A DNA stretch of 64,000 bases from JABCYV01 sp963696025 (GCA_963696025.1 CAVOII010000011.1:114340-178339); one strand, 5' to 3'; shown: positions 17,151 through 27,275, counted from the first letter of the stretch. Notes: generated by a model not told the origin, from the sequence alone. Translations and numbers: made by a program.

Positions 17151-17540
17151 ATGAAACTCACGGCGAATGAAGTAGGCACCGCTGCGAGCTGGCCTCCAGA
17201 AGAAGGGCAAATCATCAGATTCAAGTCCCTTGGCAGTTTGAAAACGGGCACTCTCAAAGAGGTGAGGTGGGGACTTGTGTGGCGAGATTTCATTCTTGAA
17301 GACGGGCGAGTGATACCGGAGCACAAGATCTTGGGGTGCCCCGAGCCGCCAGTTTGGCGCAAGGCCGATTCGGTCACCCAGGACGAGCGAGAGGCCTGGG
17401 AGAGACGGCTCGTTTCCATGGCGGAGGCTGGGTTGGATCCTCGGGATCGGGAGCAGTCCTTCTGGGCCGACCTGAACCAGTATCTGGCGTACACATATCT
17501 CAGGTTCAAGCAAGCCGGGCATAAACCGCCTGATGCTTAG
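17151..17540 (+). CDS. Hypothetical soluble protein
   Basis: A 129-residue protein of unknown function. The first half is beta-like (IIRFKSLGSLKTGTLKEVRW, GLVWRDFILEDGRVI), the second half helical (REAWERRLVSMAEAGL, FWADLNQYLAYTYLRFKQ). No known motif. It ends a few bases before, and overlaps an alternative start of, the next gene, suggesting coupled translation. Confidence 0.55.
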   Translation: MKLTANEVGTAASWPPEEGQIIRFKSLGSLKTGTLKEVRWGLVWRDFILEDGRVIPEHKILGCPEPPVWRKADSVTQDEREAWERRLVSMAEAGLDPRDREQSFWADLNQYLAYTYLRFKQAGHKPPDA

Positions 17541-17601
17541 TGACCTGTGGAGCTTAGGTTGGAGCAACAGTCAGGCCGCGATAAGAACGGAGTGTAGAGC
17601 C

Positions 17602-17859
17602 GTGAGCCGACCATATGAGGAATCCGAGAAAGAACGGGTTTGGAAATTGCTTTTGGAAGCTGGTTTCACAGACATAGCACTCGATGAGTTTCCGGAACGG
17701 ATCAAAGAGGCTAAGCAGGTTGTCATGGGACGGCTGAGTGAATTGCTGGAACTGACAACTGACATTCAGGAGCGCCAATCCGCAGCATACTCGCTGGCCA
17801 TGTTAAAGAAATTAGAGACGACAGTGTGGCGAACCGGAAAACGGCGCAGTTCCGATTGA
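17602..17859 (+). CDS. Small helical hypothetical protein
   Basis: An 85-residue protein read from GTG 17602, which has GGAG 9 bases upstream. The frame is open from ATG 17533, which overlaps the previous stop and is an alternative start. The sequence is rich in Glu/Lys/Leu heptad-like patterns (PYEESEKERVWKLLLEAGF, ERIKEAKQVVMGRLSELL), consistent with helical bundles. No family recognised. Confidence 0.5.
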   Translation: MSRPYEESEKERVWKLLLEAGFTDIALDEFPERIKEAKQVVMGRLSELLELTTDIQERQSAAYSLAMLKKLETTVWRTGKRRSSD

Positions 17860-17866
17860 GCCGGTC

Positions 17867-18007
17867 CCCAAACTGCCCCGCCCGGACGTTGTCATCCCGG
17901 ACTTGGCGATGCCTGTCGTAAATGGGCTTGACGCCGCCCGCCAGCGCCCTAAGATAGTTATCATCATGCTTATGATGTTCGGCAGTGAACAGCTTCGGAA
18001 GGATTGA
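17867..18007 (+). pseudogene. Receiver-domain fragment of a NarL/FixJ-type response regulator
   Basis: A 46-codon frame holds the central receiver region: PDVVIPDLAMPVVNGLDAAR, with the phospho-acceptor Asp in PDLAMP, then IVIIMLMMFGSEQLRKD, followed by TGA. The usual helix between the two parts is shortened, and both the N-terminal strand and the LuxR-type output domain are missing. A gene relic. Confidence 0.75.
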
Positions 18008-18366
18008 AGCCGAAAGATTAGCCTTAGCATTCTTTTTGGTAGGAATCCTGCGGATTTTCCTTAGGTTTTCCCGCACCATCGTCGATGTGGCCGTTGCCGA
18101 TGGCTGGGCAATTGTTCCCGAGTGACGGACAATGAAGCTTATCCTCTGGCCGAATTTATATCGCGCGAGAAGAATTGCGCCACAACGAGGTATGGCTGAA
18201 TCGGAGCGAATGGGTATCTGAAGGCTGGCGGTATGCAATCAACTGGGCGTGTGCATGAAACCCTTTGCGATAGTTCACCCAAGGTGTCCCAGCATAACGA
18301 ATAACAAGTCTGTTATCTGCTAGTTACAATCCGACTCTGTGGCACCCAAGCTGCATATCTAAGGGT
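18008..18366. other. Gene-free stretch
   Basis: Spacer between a receiver relic and the TonB-like gene. Nothing can be supported beyond an unassigned promoter for the latter. Confidence 0.3.
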
Positions 18367-19407
18367 TTGGTCCTAGGCGTACCCGTGTTTCTGGACAGAC
18401 TCCAATCCGGCTTCTTGCTGTTCGAAACACAGCAGGGATTGGTTCGCGTTGAACTTTCTCTCGTGCAACGCATTTATCTGCTCTGGACGTTTCGCAACTT
18501 TCGTCGACTCTCCATCCCACTCCTGAACTCGCGCCAGCGCGCACTGGTCAACTCCCTGTATCGCACTAATGCCGACGTCGTATTGCATTTGCACAAGCCA
18601 TTGCATGTGATCGGGGTGGTTGAAAATTTCGTGTCGCCGACAGTGCGAATGGGTGCTTCGCTGGCCCAGAAAAAGGAACGGCGAGACAGGGGGGTAGCGC
18701 ACCCCGCGGAAAGGGCGCCCAAGCCTGACCCGGTTCCCTCCTCTTCGCCTAGAGTTGCCTGGTCCAGGCTTGCAACGACAGTCGGCGCGCTTTCCCTCGG
18801 CATCATTTCCGTGGTCGCATGGCATCGAACCCAGGGAATACCAGGCTCTCGAGCCGACAATCAGGCTCGGCTGCAGCAGATCCACTCGATCGCGCTGCCG
18901 AATTTTCCACACTCCGCAAAGCCAGCGGCGGCCATTGCCGAAAACCCCACCGCCATCGCCCCGTCGGCAGACACCGCCCACCCCCTCGCTCCCACGGAAG
19001 CTGCCGTCAAGCCAGCATCGATCGTCGCAGTAATCCAAACTCCGAAGAACGGGATTCGCGCTCACGATGCGGCTTCCACTCCGAACCTCCGACTCCCCGA
19101 CGACAGCGGTATCCAGGCCTCCAGACCGCCGTTGCGTTTCGTATATCCGGTCTATCCAGATGTCCGCGCTCGAGGTGTGGTCGCTCTGACCGCGCGGCTG
19201 GATTCTGATGGCACCGTGCGCACCGTGAGAATCGTCTCTGGCAACCGTGCGCTTGCCGCGGCCGCGGTCCGCGCCATTCGCCAATGGCGGTACCGCCCCT
19301 ACCTCAAAGATGGCCAGCCCGTCGCGACGGAAACTAACATCGTCATTTCATTTCTCTCAAAGGACGCGATTTCCATGAGCTTTCCTCCCAGCATCCCCGC
19401 CCGCTAG
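18367..19407 (+). CDS. TonB-family protein with central membrane helix
   Basis: A 346-residue protein. Residues 1-110 form an N-terminal soluble domain (FETQQGLVRVELSLVQRIYL). A membrane helix follows at about 135-155 (TTVGALSLGIISVVAW), then a Pro/Ala-rich periplasmic spacer, and a C-terminal TonB domain at about 255-335 (FVYPVYPDVRARGVVALTAR, SDGTVRTVRIVSGN, AVRAIRQWRYRPYLKDGQPV). TonB proteins couple inner-membrane energy to outer-membrane receptors; in Acidobacteriota many such proteins exist without ExbBD neighbours, as here. The TTG at 18367 is only the start of the open frame; the true start is uncertain. Confidence 0.72.
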   Translation: MVLGVPVFLDRLQSGFLLFETQQGLVRVELSLVQRIYLLWTFRNFRRLSIPLLNSRQRALVNSLYRTNADVVLHLHKPLHVIGVVENFVSPTVRMGASLAQKKERRDRGVAHPAERAPKPDPVPSSSPRVAWSRLATTVGALSLGIISVVAWHRTQGIPGSRADNQARLQQIHSIALPNFPHSAKPAAAIAENPTAIAPSADTAHPLAPTEAAVKPASIVAVIQTPKNGIRAHDAASTPNLRLPDDSGIQASRPPLRFVYPVYPDVRARGVVALTARLDSDGTVRTVRIVSGNRALAAAAVRAIRQWRYRPYLKDGQPVATETNIVISFLSKDAISMSFPPSIPAR

Positions 19408-19805
19408 CCTGCATTACTCATGTGGGAGCAAAAATTGACGGGTTTCTTCTTCTGCCTATCGACCGGCCGCCCCAAGGCGGAGTACGCGAAGCTGCAGTAG
19501 CTGGCAGTATGCGCTTCGCCGCTCCAATGGCTAATACGGTGCAACGCCTTACGCGTGACAAGTTGAAAGCTGCATGAAATCGTTCGCACCAATTATCCCG
19601 AGGATCGTACGCACGAAACGCGGGAATCGTCGCCGGGTGGGGTCATGAACGATGGTTGGTTCAGAAAGTTGATACAGCACGCGGCGAGTCTCTAGCTGGC
19701 AGCCCGCGGCGGCTAGTACATTCCTGACCCACTCGCATTCTCAACCATAGGTAAGCGGACAATCCGGACATAACTGACGAACCTAAGGCGGCACGCGGCT
19801 TGCGA
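19408..19805. other. Gap between convergent genes
   Basis: The TonB-like gene and the amidase converge on this stretch. No gene or convincing terminator hairpin is seen. Confidence 0.3.
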
Positions 19806-21122
19806 TCAGATTGGTTGGCTACCGAGCATGTTTTGCAGACGTACCGCGGTTCGAAGTACTCGGGCTTCGTCGCCACGCTCTGCAGTCAGTTGCAGACCTA
19901 GCGGTAAGGCAGTTCCCACGGGCATGGGAATGGAGACAGCCGGCGTACCTAGAGCGGTCCACGGCGCGTTCATTCTCGGATCCCCAGTGGACGCCAGACC
20001 GGTCGGCGCCGGGCCCATGGCGGCCGGCGTCAGTATCACCGGCGTGCGTTTGAACTGTTCCGCGAATTGCACTCTGCATGAATCGATATACCGTAGGGTC
20101 TCCTCATAGAAGTCCACTGAGATCTGCAGCCCCTGCCGAATCAGGTCCGCGAGGTCCGCCAGCCGGTTGCCGTATTGGTCGTAGCGCTGCTTGTGAAATC
20201 GCGCACCCTCGTAGAGCATCACCGTCAGGTTTGCCTCGGCAAGCTTAGCGAGCGTTCCGGCGATATCAATCGGTCGGATCGATGCGCCAGCGTTCCGCAA
20301 ACGTGAAAGAGCATTCTTATAGGCCGCCGCCATCGTTGGTTCGACATCGGGAATGGGCTCTGGTGCTCCGAGATCAAAATCCTCGGAGCGGCCGATGGAA
20401 TGACCCAATGAATCCCAAAGCGCCGACATATCGGCGGGCGTGTGTGTGAAAAACCCGAGCGTGTCCAGGCTCTTCGACAGCGGTAACACGCCCTCCATTG
20501 AGAGAAGACCATAGGTGGGTTTGAACCCAGTAACGCCGCAAAAAGAGGCGGGCCGCAACACGGACCCCCGGGTTTGCTCTCCGATAGTGAACGGAACCAT
20601 GCCCGCCGCAACTGCGGCCGCCGAGCCGCTTGAACTTCCACCCGGCGTGTGCTCCAAGTCGCGCGGGTTGCGTGTGGGCGCGGGCCTCTGGTATGCGAAA
20701 GCCGTCGTTTGTGTCTTGCCCAACAAAATCGCTCCGTGCTTCCGCATCTCTCGAATGATTGCGGCATCGGTTGTTCCCATTCGCCCTTTGTAAATCGGCG
20801 AACCGTATTCGGTGGCCAAGCCTCTCGTCTCGACGATGTCTTTCACGCCGTAAGGTATCCCGGACAAGCGTCCCCGAGTGGTGTTCCTCTGCGGCGAGAC
20901 CTGGACCCAGGCATGGATCGACGGCTCCATTGTTTGAATGCGGTCTAGGCAGCGCTGTAACGCAAGCTTGCGCATTTTTGCCGACGCACCCAGCCACTGA
21001 GTCAGTGTTTCAGGAATCGGTGCTTGCTGCTGGGCGTGGGTTGTGGCACGACCCACAGCTGCCGCGAAACCCGCAAAAAGAAACGTGCGGCGACTCAAGC
21101 GACTGACGATTCGATATTCCAC
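19806..21122 (-). CDS. Amidase-signature hydrolase with Tat signal
   Basis: A 438-residue secreted amidase. The N-terminus SRRTFLFAGFAAA (residues 10-22) is a twin-arginine signal. The Ser-cisSer-Lys triad is visible: Lys94 in YGVKDIVE, cis-Ser in GGSSSGSAAA (161-170), and nucleophile Ser187 in QTRGSVLRPASFCG. The family hydrolyses C-N bonds of amides; glutaminyl-tRNA amidotransferase GatA is a relative, but the Tat signal and lack of gatB/gatC exclude that role. Substrate unknown. GTG start with GGAGA 6 bases upstream. It lies downstream of an amidohydrolase on the same strand. Confidence 0.88.
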   Translation of the reverse strand: MEYRIVSRLSRRTFLFAGFAAAVGRATTHAQQQAPIPETLTQWLGASAKMRKLALQRCLDRIQTMEPSIHAWVQVSPQRNTTRGRLSGIPYGVKDIVETRGLATEYGSPIYKGRMGTTDAAIIREMRKHGAILLGKTQTTAFAYQRPAPTRNPRDLEHTPGGSSSGSAAAVAAGMVPFTIGEQTRGSVLRPASFCGVTGFKPTYGLLSMEGVLPLSKSLDTLGFFTHTPADMSALWDSLGHSIGRSEDFDLGAPEPIPDVEPTMAAAYKNALSRLRNAGASIRPIDIAGTLAKLAEANLTVMLYEGARFHKQRYDQYGNRLADLADLIRQGLQISVDFYEETLRYIDSCRVQFAEQFKRTPVILTPAAMGPAPTGLASTGDPRMNAPWTALGTPAVSIPMPVGTALPLGLQLTAERGDEARVLRTAVRLQNMLGSQPI

Positions 21123-21303
21123 CGGATTCTCCGTCCAGACTCAATAACGCCAAGTCTACTGCCGAAATGGTCAAGGTCACTGGATGTGTTTACGGGCAAA
21201 CAGGAAGAAATCCCAAGGTAAGAGTTGCCGACCATCCATCCAGAGCTTGGCCTCATGCTTCCCATAAATCCGGTCTTGGAGTTGCCCAGCGCTGGGGAAT
21301 TAC

Positions 21304-23367
21304 TTAGGGCGCCACACCGACCGCGGAGTAAAGCTCCTCAGGTCTATATAGGACGCCGTCCTTCATCACCAAAGCCGTCTTTCTGATGTCGCTGATGTTT
21401 GCCACCGGATCGCCATTCACGAGGGTGACGTCAGCGAGTTTCCCGGCAGCGATAGAACCAAGATCACCGTCCAGCTTCATAATGCGGGCGGCGTTAAGCG
21501 TGGCATTCTGCAGAACTTTGTTTGTGGGTATGCCGGCCTGCACATCGAGCTCGAGTTCGCGATGCAGGGCGAATCCAGCCATGGAGTCCGTGCCGTCTTC
21601 GATTGAAATTCCGGAGCGATAGAGCAGGCCAGTCAGTTCCATCATTTTCGCGAACGACCTCCGGTACGTCTGGTCCATTCCTTCGGGCGGTGTCAGGCCA
21701 GTGGAGAGCAGGCTGCGGCGGACCTGCGTAGGCAAGCGGCTTGCTATGGGTTGGAAACCACGAGGAATTTGACCAGCCCGATTGAGGTACTGGTCTTCGA
21801 AGATGCTCAAGGTAAGATCGAGCTTGGTGTGGTAATCCTGAAGCAACTTGATGAAGGACTGAACCTGGGGAGAGCTGAGGTCGAGATCGGCGCCGCGTTT
21901 TGCGGGTTCGATGAGGCGAGCAATGGTATTGGTGTTTTTGATTTCGGGCATGAAATTCAGAATCAGGAAGTTGACGTGCTGGATTTCGTCGTACCCGAGT
22001 TCGACACATTGCGCGGCAGTCATTTCTGCGGGGATGTGCCCGCTGACGCGAAGTCCGTTTTTGTGAGCTTCGTCAATGATCGCGGGCACTAGCTCGGGCT
22101 TAACCGAGCTGTAGATTTTGATCTGCACGAATCCAAGCCGTTTGTAGTTATCGACCGCGGCGCGAGCTTCGGCTTGAGTGGACACGAGGACTTTGGTTGG
22201 ACCCTGGAAAGGGCCGCGACCGTCCATGATTCCAGCCAGCACGATGCGCGTTCCCAACTCCTTGCCTTCCTCAATGCGCTTGCGGCGGGCCAGCAGCGAA
22301 TCGGCGTCATTCCCCAGGTCGCGGACCGTTGTGACCCCTGCGGCCAGATTCAGCAAGCCATCGTTTTCTCCGACATGGGCGTGCATATCCCAAAGACCGG
22401 GCAGCAACGTCTTGCCGGCAGCATTGATTACTTCGGCTCCGGCGGGCGGGTTGACTTGATCGGAAGGGCCCACCTTTACGATGCGGTTGCCGGCAACCAC
22501 TATGCTTCGGTCCTTCAGAATCTCCCCTGACTGGGAATCGAAAAGGTTCACATGCTCGAACAAGACTCCGTTCGGAAAGCGATGGGCCAGCTTACCGGCG
22601 AGCTCTGCGGCGCGCTCCTGTTTGGCCTTATCCTGTGCGGCTTTCAACGGCTTTGCCGTTATTTCCCAATTCTCCGGGATGGTGGTAAACCAATCATCCA
22701 CTGAGGCGAAGAATGCGCGATCTTCATCGAGCCAGACGTAGGTTGGAGAGAAGTCTAATCCGGTGATGGCATACATCGTGACCCGCTTTTTCCGGCCAGC
22801 AGCTTCGACATCGATTTGAGCAAGGCGTTCTGTCGTTGCTTCACCTTCCGGCAATAAAGCGACCTTGCCGCCATTGCTAAGTGCCACTTGCGCGATAACA
22901 CCCAGTTCCGCGGGCGCGCCGTTGATCGACACATACACCGCTGGCGTACTCAGATTTTTCTCGCCCTCTTCCACGTTGCTTTTCCATCCAGCTTTGCCGC
23001 CCTCGAGCGCGTAGCTTTCGTGAACCGGGGATTTCAGATAGTCGTTGCCCTCGACGCTTTCAGCCACCGGAACACCTTTCGCATCCAGCTTCAATATGCT
23101 GGTGGTTTTTGGTCCGCGGCCGCGGTCGTTGAATTGATAAAAAATGTGCAGACTCCCGTCCGGCACCTTCCATACTGCCTGCTGGCCTGCGAGATTCCCC
23201 ACAATCAACACGGAATAGCGCTCGGCATCGCCAGGAACGTCTGCCGGCAACGGAGGCACGGCACTTTGAACACGTTCGGGCTTCTGCGCCCAGCAGCTGA
23301 TAATCAGCAACAGGTTCACGATTGCCGCGTGCATCAGATTTTGAGCGCTGGACTTGCCTCCGCACAT
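21304..23367 (-). CDS. Exported metal-dependent amidohydrolase
   Basis: A 687-residue protein starting MCGGKSSAQNLMHA with a signal peptide (VNLLLIISCWAQ). I chose ATG 23367 because GGAGG lies 6 bases before it; the frame is open back to 23604. The N-terminal about 250 residues are a beta-rich extra domain. The C-terminal part is an imidazolonepropionase-like amidohydrolase: AGKTLLPGLWDMHAHVGE (HxH metal ligands), GVTTVRDLGND, KIYSSVKPELV (candidate Lys), GLRVSGHIP, and DGTDSMAGFALHRELEL leading to ATLNAARIMKLD, GDLGSIAAGKLADVTLVNGD. Related enzymes act on cyclic amides, dipeptides or organophosphates; the substrate here is not predictable. Confidence 0.88.
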   Translation of the reverse strand: MCGGKSSAQNLMHAAIVNLLLIISCWAQKPERVQSAVPPLPADVPGDAERYSVLIVGNLAGQQAVWKVPDGSLHIFYQFNDRGRGPKTTSILKLDAKGVPVAESVEGNDYLKSPVHESYALEGGKAGWKSNVEEGEKNLSTPAVYVSINGAPAELGVIAQVALSNGGKVALLPEGEATTERLAQIDVEAAGRKKRVTMYAITGLDFSPTYVWLDEDRAFFASVDDWFTTIPENWEITAKPLKAAQDKAKQERAAELAGKLAHRFPNGVLFEHVNLFDSQSGEILKDRSIVVAGNRIVKVGPSDQVNPPAGAEVINAAGKTLLPGLWDMHAHVGENDGLLNLAAGVTTVRDLGNDADSLLARRKRIEEGKELGTRIVLAGIMDGRGPFQGPTKVLVSTQAEARAAVDNYKRLGFVQIKIYSSVKPELVPAIIDEAHKNGLRVSGHIPAEMTAAQCVELGYDEIQHVNFLILNFMPEIKNTNTIARLIEPAKRGADLDLSSPQVQSFIKLLQDYHTKLDLTLSIFEDQYLNRAGQIPRGFQPIASRLPTQVRRSLLSTGLTPPEGMDQTYRRSFAKMMELTGLLYRSGISIEDGTDSMAGFALHRELELDVQAGIPTNKVLQNATLNAARIMKLDGDLGSIAAGKLADVTLVNGDPVANISDIRKTALVMKDGVLYRPEELYSAVGVAP

Positions 23368-23719
23368 GACAGCCTCCGCCTTTAGGCCGTTCTCGAGAGT
23401 ATCGGTCGCTGGATTGTATAACGCTGACGCGGTAATTCGTAGAGTTCGGTCGTGCGAGGTTGGCGCTTCCTCTAGATATCGCCGCCGATTGTTGGCGGTT
23501 GACGGGCTTAACCGGAAGCAATTTTGCTGGCTAGAAGTTGACCCTCCCAGGCCGCTTTCTGGGTGGTAACATCCGACAATCCATCCGGAATCGCGTCGGC
23601 ACACGTTGAGGCAAGCGCGACACGCCTTCCCGGATGAACAGTATCGTGGTTTCCGAAAGACACCACCTCAGCCGCGCGCATTAGGATGGTGGCACTCCGG
23701 CGATCAGAAACGGCCCCGG

Positions 23720-25165
23720 TCAAAAGTGGAAAATCAGATCGCTCGCCACGGTAAGCTGATTATGCCGTCCCCCGTTGTCGTACGCCTTGTGATCCCAGGC
23801 ACGTTCGAAACGCAATTCCGGACGTAACTGGACCGTTGTTCCGACCCAATGACACCACGTGATCGTATTCTCTGAGTATCGGGTCGCGTAGCCCGTACGC
23901 TGGCCTTTTTTGTCGTCGAGAAAGTCACTGCGAAACGACAGGAAGTCATGCGGTGAGAGTTCCTTCTGCAGGAAATTGACCACCGCATATTCGGGAGCGG
24001 TGCAACGCTGTTCCCCCGTCAGGCAGTGTGCGGCATTCGCGCCAAGTTCGGGCTGAATCTTGCCTCCCAGAGCAGGCACGTCGCGCTCATACATATACCA
24101 AGACTCGGTTGCCATGTGCACAGTTTTCGAGAACTTGTGATACCAGGTGGCGTCATACTGCTGCAGATTGTTGTACGCGTACTTGCCATCATTGATTCCA
24201 TTGGCGCAGATGTAAAAATTGTCATTCACGGAGTTCGTGGTATAGCTCAAGCAGCTCGTGCCGGAAGGCTTCGCATCCGGCGTCCACAAGGCAACATCGT
24301 GGCCGCCGGTAATTCCGAGTTGCACCAGCCACTGGTCGTTGAGCTTAACCGTCGCGATCAATCCTGTGTCGGTAAACGGGTCAATCGCATACAGCAGGGA
24401 GTGGCTGAAGATGTAGTTGTTCGGCGCCAGTTGGGCCTCGATGCCAGGCACGGAGATGAAGCGACCGATCCTCAGATTCATTCCCTGCGCAACTTGCGGA
24501 ACGTAAACATCGACATATTCAAGGGTAGGATCGAAGCCATATTGACGATGATCGTTCAGCAACTGACCGCTCAGGTAGCCCTTGGCGATCGTGAAGCGAT
24601 AGTCAGTCCCGTAGAGGGCCGTGAGGTGATAGCCCCAGTCGATATGATCGCGTTGCACTGAATCTGGCAGCCGCTCGGCGTATAGAACAAATTGGTTCAT
24701 CTCAAAACGATTGGAATAGACATCGTTCGCCTCTGGCCCATTACTGTGCGCGGAGGTGCTGAAATTTAGCGTCGGATCGACCCATCCGTATATCTTCGTC
24801 CGGCTGCGGGCCTGATTAATGGCGGTCATCAGCGGGTAGCTGTTCGTGTCCGGCTCGCCAATCATCGGCGAACCACCATAGGACCAATCCGCATTGGGAA
24901 ATGGAGGCGAATCCAGCGGCGACGGAAGCCCCCGCCGCTCTGGGGCCGGCGAGGAAGCAGTCGTCCCCGACCAATCCTGGCGGTAAAGCTCCGCCCATCG
25001 GGCGAAGAAGCCCTTCGTCTCGGAGATGCGCGGCTTCGGAGCGTCAGGTAGCGGATAGGTCTCTCTATCCTGTTGTCCCTGAGAAAGATTGCACGATAAG
25101 AACGCGACCCATATGGATAGGAGGAAGGAGTACTGGTGGCGGCTGGAGTTATTGTTTGGGCGCAT
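23720..25165 (-). CDS. Outer-membrane beta-barrel porin (BBP2/OmpL-like)
   Basis: A protein of about 481 residues. Signal peptide at residues 10-32 (FLLSIWVAFLSCNLSQG). The rest shows alternating beta-strand patterns and the family features KIYGWVDPTLNFSTS, MNQFVLYAERLP, DWGYHLTALYGTDYRFT, LNLRIGRF-like strand, and the invariant C-terminal Phe (LIFHF) used for barrel insertion. Members are non-specific or solute porins of Acidobacteriota and Planctomycetota. No operon partner is obvious; the amidohydrolase follows on the same strand after 350 bases. The start may also be 25180. Confidence 0.82.
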   Translation of the reverse strand: MRPNNNSSRHQYSFLLSIWVAFLSCNLSQGQQDRETYPLPDAPKPRISETKGFFARWAELYRQDWSGTTASSPAPERRGLPSPLDSPPFPNADWSYGGSPMIGEPDTNSYPLMTAINQARSRTKIYGWVDPTLNFSTSAHSNGPEANDVYSNRFEMNQFVLYAERLPDSVQRDHIDWGYHLTALYGTDYRFTIAKGYLSGQLLNDHRQYGFDPTLEYVDVYVPQVAQGMNLRIGRFISVPGIEAQLAPNNYIFSHSLLYAIDPFTDTGLIATVKLNDQWLVQLGITGGHDVALWTPDAKPSGTSCLSYTTNSVNDNFYICANGINDGKYAYNNLQQYDATWYHKFSKTVHMATESWYMYERDVPALGGKIQPELGANAAHCLTGEQRCTAPEYAVVNFLQKELSPHDFLSFRSDFLDDKKGQRTGYATRYSENTITWCHWVGTTVQLRPELRFERAWDHKAYDNGGRHNQLTVASDLIFHF

Positions 25166-25734
25166 GAAATTTGGAGCCACCTAGTCTACAAGGTCTCTCT
25201 CCAATCCTTGCTCGTTGGTGCCGAAGTAGACCCGCGTGAGCTGTGGGGTATTTCTGGCATGTTTCCTCCGACGATCATGGTCGACAGGCAGATCGCCGCC
25301 ATTTCGCGACGCACGTTTCATTCACCGCGCGGCCAGCTCTGACTGATTGTCGCAGCCGCCAAAACGACGCATGCTAGGTGCGGGTGGAATCAGATGACGA
25401 CGCCTCGATGCAGTGCAAGGCCCGGACTCTGAGCAATGAATTGATCGATTGCGAAGAAATAAACCCAGCGTGATCCGGGCAAACTTAGGCCGGCGCCGAT
25501 GTGGTCGGGTCCACCAAGAAGTGCCTGTTAGTCCCGAGTCACGGACAACCCGGAAGTTATCCGCAGGGCTGCAGTTTATGTGTGGGCGACGCCACATCCA
25601 GTGTGAGTATTTTCAGCAGTCCTTTCATCACATCGGCGGCTTCCTTCCGATTAGCGATTCGGCCCAGTCGTAAGATGTAGAATTCCTTCGGGTGTTTCCC
25701 GGCATTTGCAAGCAATGAGAAAGGAGGCACTCAA
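25166..25734. other. Divergent intergenic region
   Basis: A 569-base region between the porin and dienelactone hydrolase genes, transcribed apart. No gene is supported. It should carry both promoters. Confidence 0.35.
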
Positions 25735-26625
25735 GTGGAACGAACGAGAGCGGCCGATTTCCCCCAGGAACTGCTGAATCTATTCGACCATTACGTTCAC
25801 GGGGAGATCAGCCGTGGACAATTCCTGGATGGCGCGACGAAGTATGCGGTAGGCGGTTTAACAGCCATGGCAATTTGGGATAGCCTCAGACCGAATTATG
25901 CTTTGGCAGAAAAGGTCCCTAGAGACGACAAGCGTCTCAAAACTGAATATGCGACTGTGTCCTCGCCGCAAGGCAATGGCAGCGTCCGTGGGTATTTAGT
26001 TCGCCCGGCGAGCGCTAAGGAAAGATTGCCTGGCGTGCTTGTGATACATGAGAACCGTGGCCTTAATCCTTATATAGAAGATGTGGCACGACGTTTGGGA
26101 ACCGCGAATTTCCTGGCGTTTGCACCGGATGGTCTCACATCTGTGGGGGGATACCCTGGCGATGACGAGAAAGGCGCGGAACTTTTTCGCAAAGTGGATG
26201 AAGACAAAATGTTCGAAGACTTTGTGGCATCAGCCGCTTGGCTGAAAGCGCGGCCGGAATGCACTGGCAAAATCGGCGTCGTGGGTTTCTGCTTTGGTGG
26301 AGCCGTGGCCAATAAGCTAGCTGTGCGGCTCCCTGATCTGGCGGCTGCGGTTTCATTCTACGGCCGGCAACCGTCTGCTGCAGATGCTGCCAAGATCAAG
26401 GCGCCTCTTTTGCTTCACTACGCATCCCTGGACACGCGTATCACCGAGGGATGGTCGGCCTATGAAGAAGCGCTAAAAGCAAATCACGTGACCTACGCCG
26501 CGTACATTTATGAGGGCGCCAATCATGGTTTCCACAATGACACAACGCCTCGTTACGACGATGCTGCGGCCAAGTTGGCCTGGCAACGTACCCTCGATTT
26601 TTTCAATAAATACCTCAGGGTCTGA
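25735..26625 (+). CDS. Dienelactone hydrolase family protein
   Basis: A 296-residue alpha/beta hydrolase. The catalytic triad is clear: Cys186 in GFCFGGAV, Asp233 in SLDTRITEG, His264 in GANHGFHNDT. LVIHENRGL carries the conserved Glu of the family. Classical DLH opens 4-carboxymethylenebut-2-en-4-olide in chlorocatechol breakdown; distant members with an N-terminal extension, like this one (residues 1-75 include a hydrophobic segment KYAVGGLTAMAIW), have unknown substrates. GTG start is supported by AAGGAGG 8 bases upstream. No other aromatic-degradation gene is near. Confidence 0.88.
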   Translation: MERTRAADFPQELLNLFDHYVHGEISRGQFLDGATKYAVGGLTAMAIWDSLRPNYALAEKVPRDDKRLKTEYATVSSPQGNGSVRGYLVRPASAKERLPGVLVIHENRGLNPYIEDVARRLGTANFLAFAPDGLTSVGGYPGDDEKGAELFRKVDEDKMFEDFVASAAWLKARPECTGKIGVVGFCFGGAVANKLAVRLPDLAAAVSFYGRQPSAADAAKIKAPLLLHYASLDTRITEGWSAYEEALKANHVTYAAYIYEGANHGFHNDTTPRYDDAAAKLAWQRTLDFFNKYLRV

Positions 26626-27000
26626 CTGATCCCCTTATGAGATCTAGCCAGCGCTCGCTGAAGGAGGTCGGTCACCAAGAAGGCATCGACTTCCGGTGAT
26701 GGAGTATCTGGAGAGAAGGGACGGCGCTTGCCGCGAGACTCCGGGCGCCCGCCAACCATGAACGACAGTTCTGCCGGGCCAGACAACACCATTCCGACTG
26801 ATGCTTTGCGCCGCGAAGTGACGGGCCGCAAGATGGGCGCAGCAATAAAACGCATTCTGCTACGCAGACCAAGAGCCCAGCGCAAGACTGGATAACGATT
26901 GTTGATGCCCTTTTCCCTTTCCAGCCTGATAATGCTCCAAAGACTCTTGCCATTTCATTCGTCCGTGCTGGACACTTATTTCACCTTGGAGGTAATCCCC
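26626..27000. other. Mostly non-coding spacer
   Basis: The only frame of note is the 45-codon candidate listed separately. Nothing else is recognisable. Confidence 0.3.
26758..26895 (+). CDS. Possible 45-residue basic peptide
   Basis: Starts MNDSSAGPDNTIPTDALRRE and ends in a strongly basic tail (KRILLRRPRAQRKTG). No ribosome site is seen, so this is weak; listed because the spacer otherwise holds nothing. Confidence 0.22.
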   Translation: MNDSSAGPDNTIPTDALRREVTGRKMGAAIKRILLRRPRAQRKTG

Positions 27001-27225
27001 ATGAACCTCCGCCAAATCTTTACGAACCTTCGCCTAGTGATATGGCCTCTGTGCATGGCGTATGTCGCTTTCTTACTTCCAACTACCAAGAGTGCGGCCT
27101 CGCTCAGTGTGATGATCATTGCGGCCTTTCTCGGCGCGATGATTGGATTTGCCCTGGGAATCATGTTCGCGAATAGAGCACACCGCAAAGCACAGCCCAA
27201 AAGAAGTGGAGTTATTCGCCATTAA
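27001..27225 (+). CDS. Small two-helix membrane protein
   Basis: A 74-residue protein starting MNLRQIFTNLRLVIWPLCMA. Two hydrophobic helices (about 10-27 and 34-58, with a GxxxG-like AAFLGAMIGFALGIMF) and a basic tail. ATG 27001 has GGAGG about 8 bases upstream, preferred over the earlier in-frame ATG 26899. Function unknown. Confidence 0.6.
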   Translation: MNLRQIFTNLRLVIWPLCMAYVAFLLPTTKSAASLSVMIIAAFLGAMIGFALGIMFANRAHRKAQPKRSGVIRH

Positions 27226-27275
27226 TGAGGACTGCACGCTCGACTCGAACCGCCGCGCCCATGCGCTCGGCATCC

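Noticed and set aside
24026..24661. 211-codon plus-strand frame inside the porin gene
   Set aside because: Antisense to a well-supported porin; composition is a codon shadow without family features.
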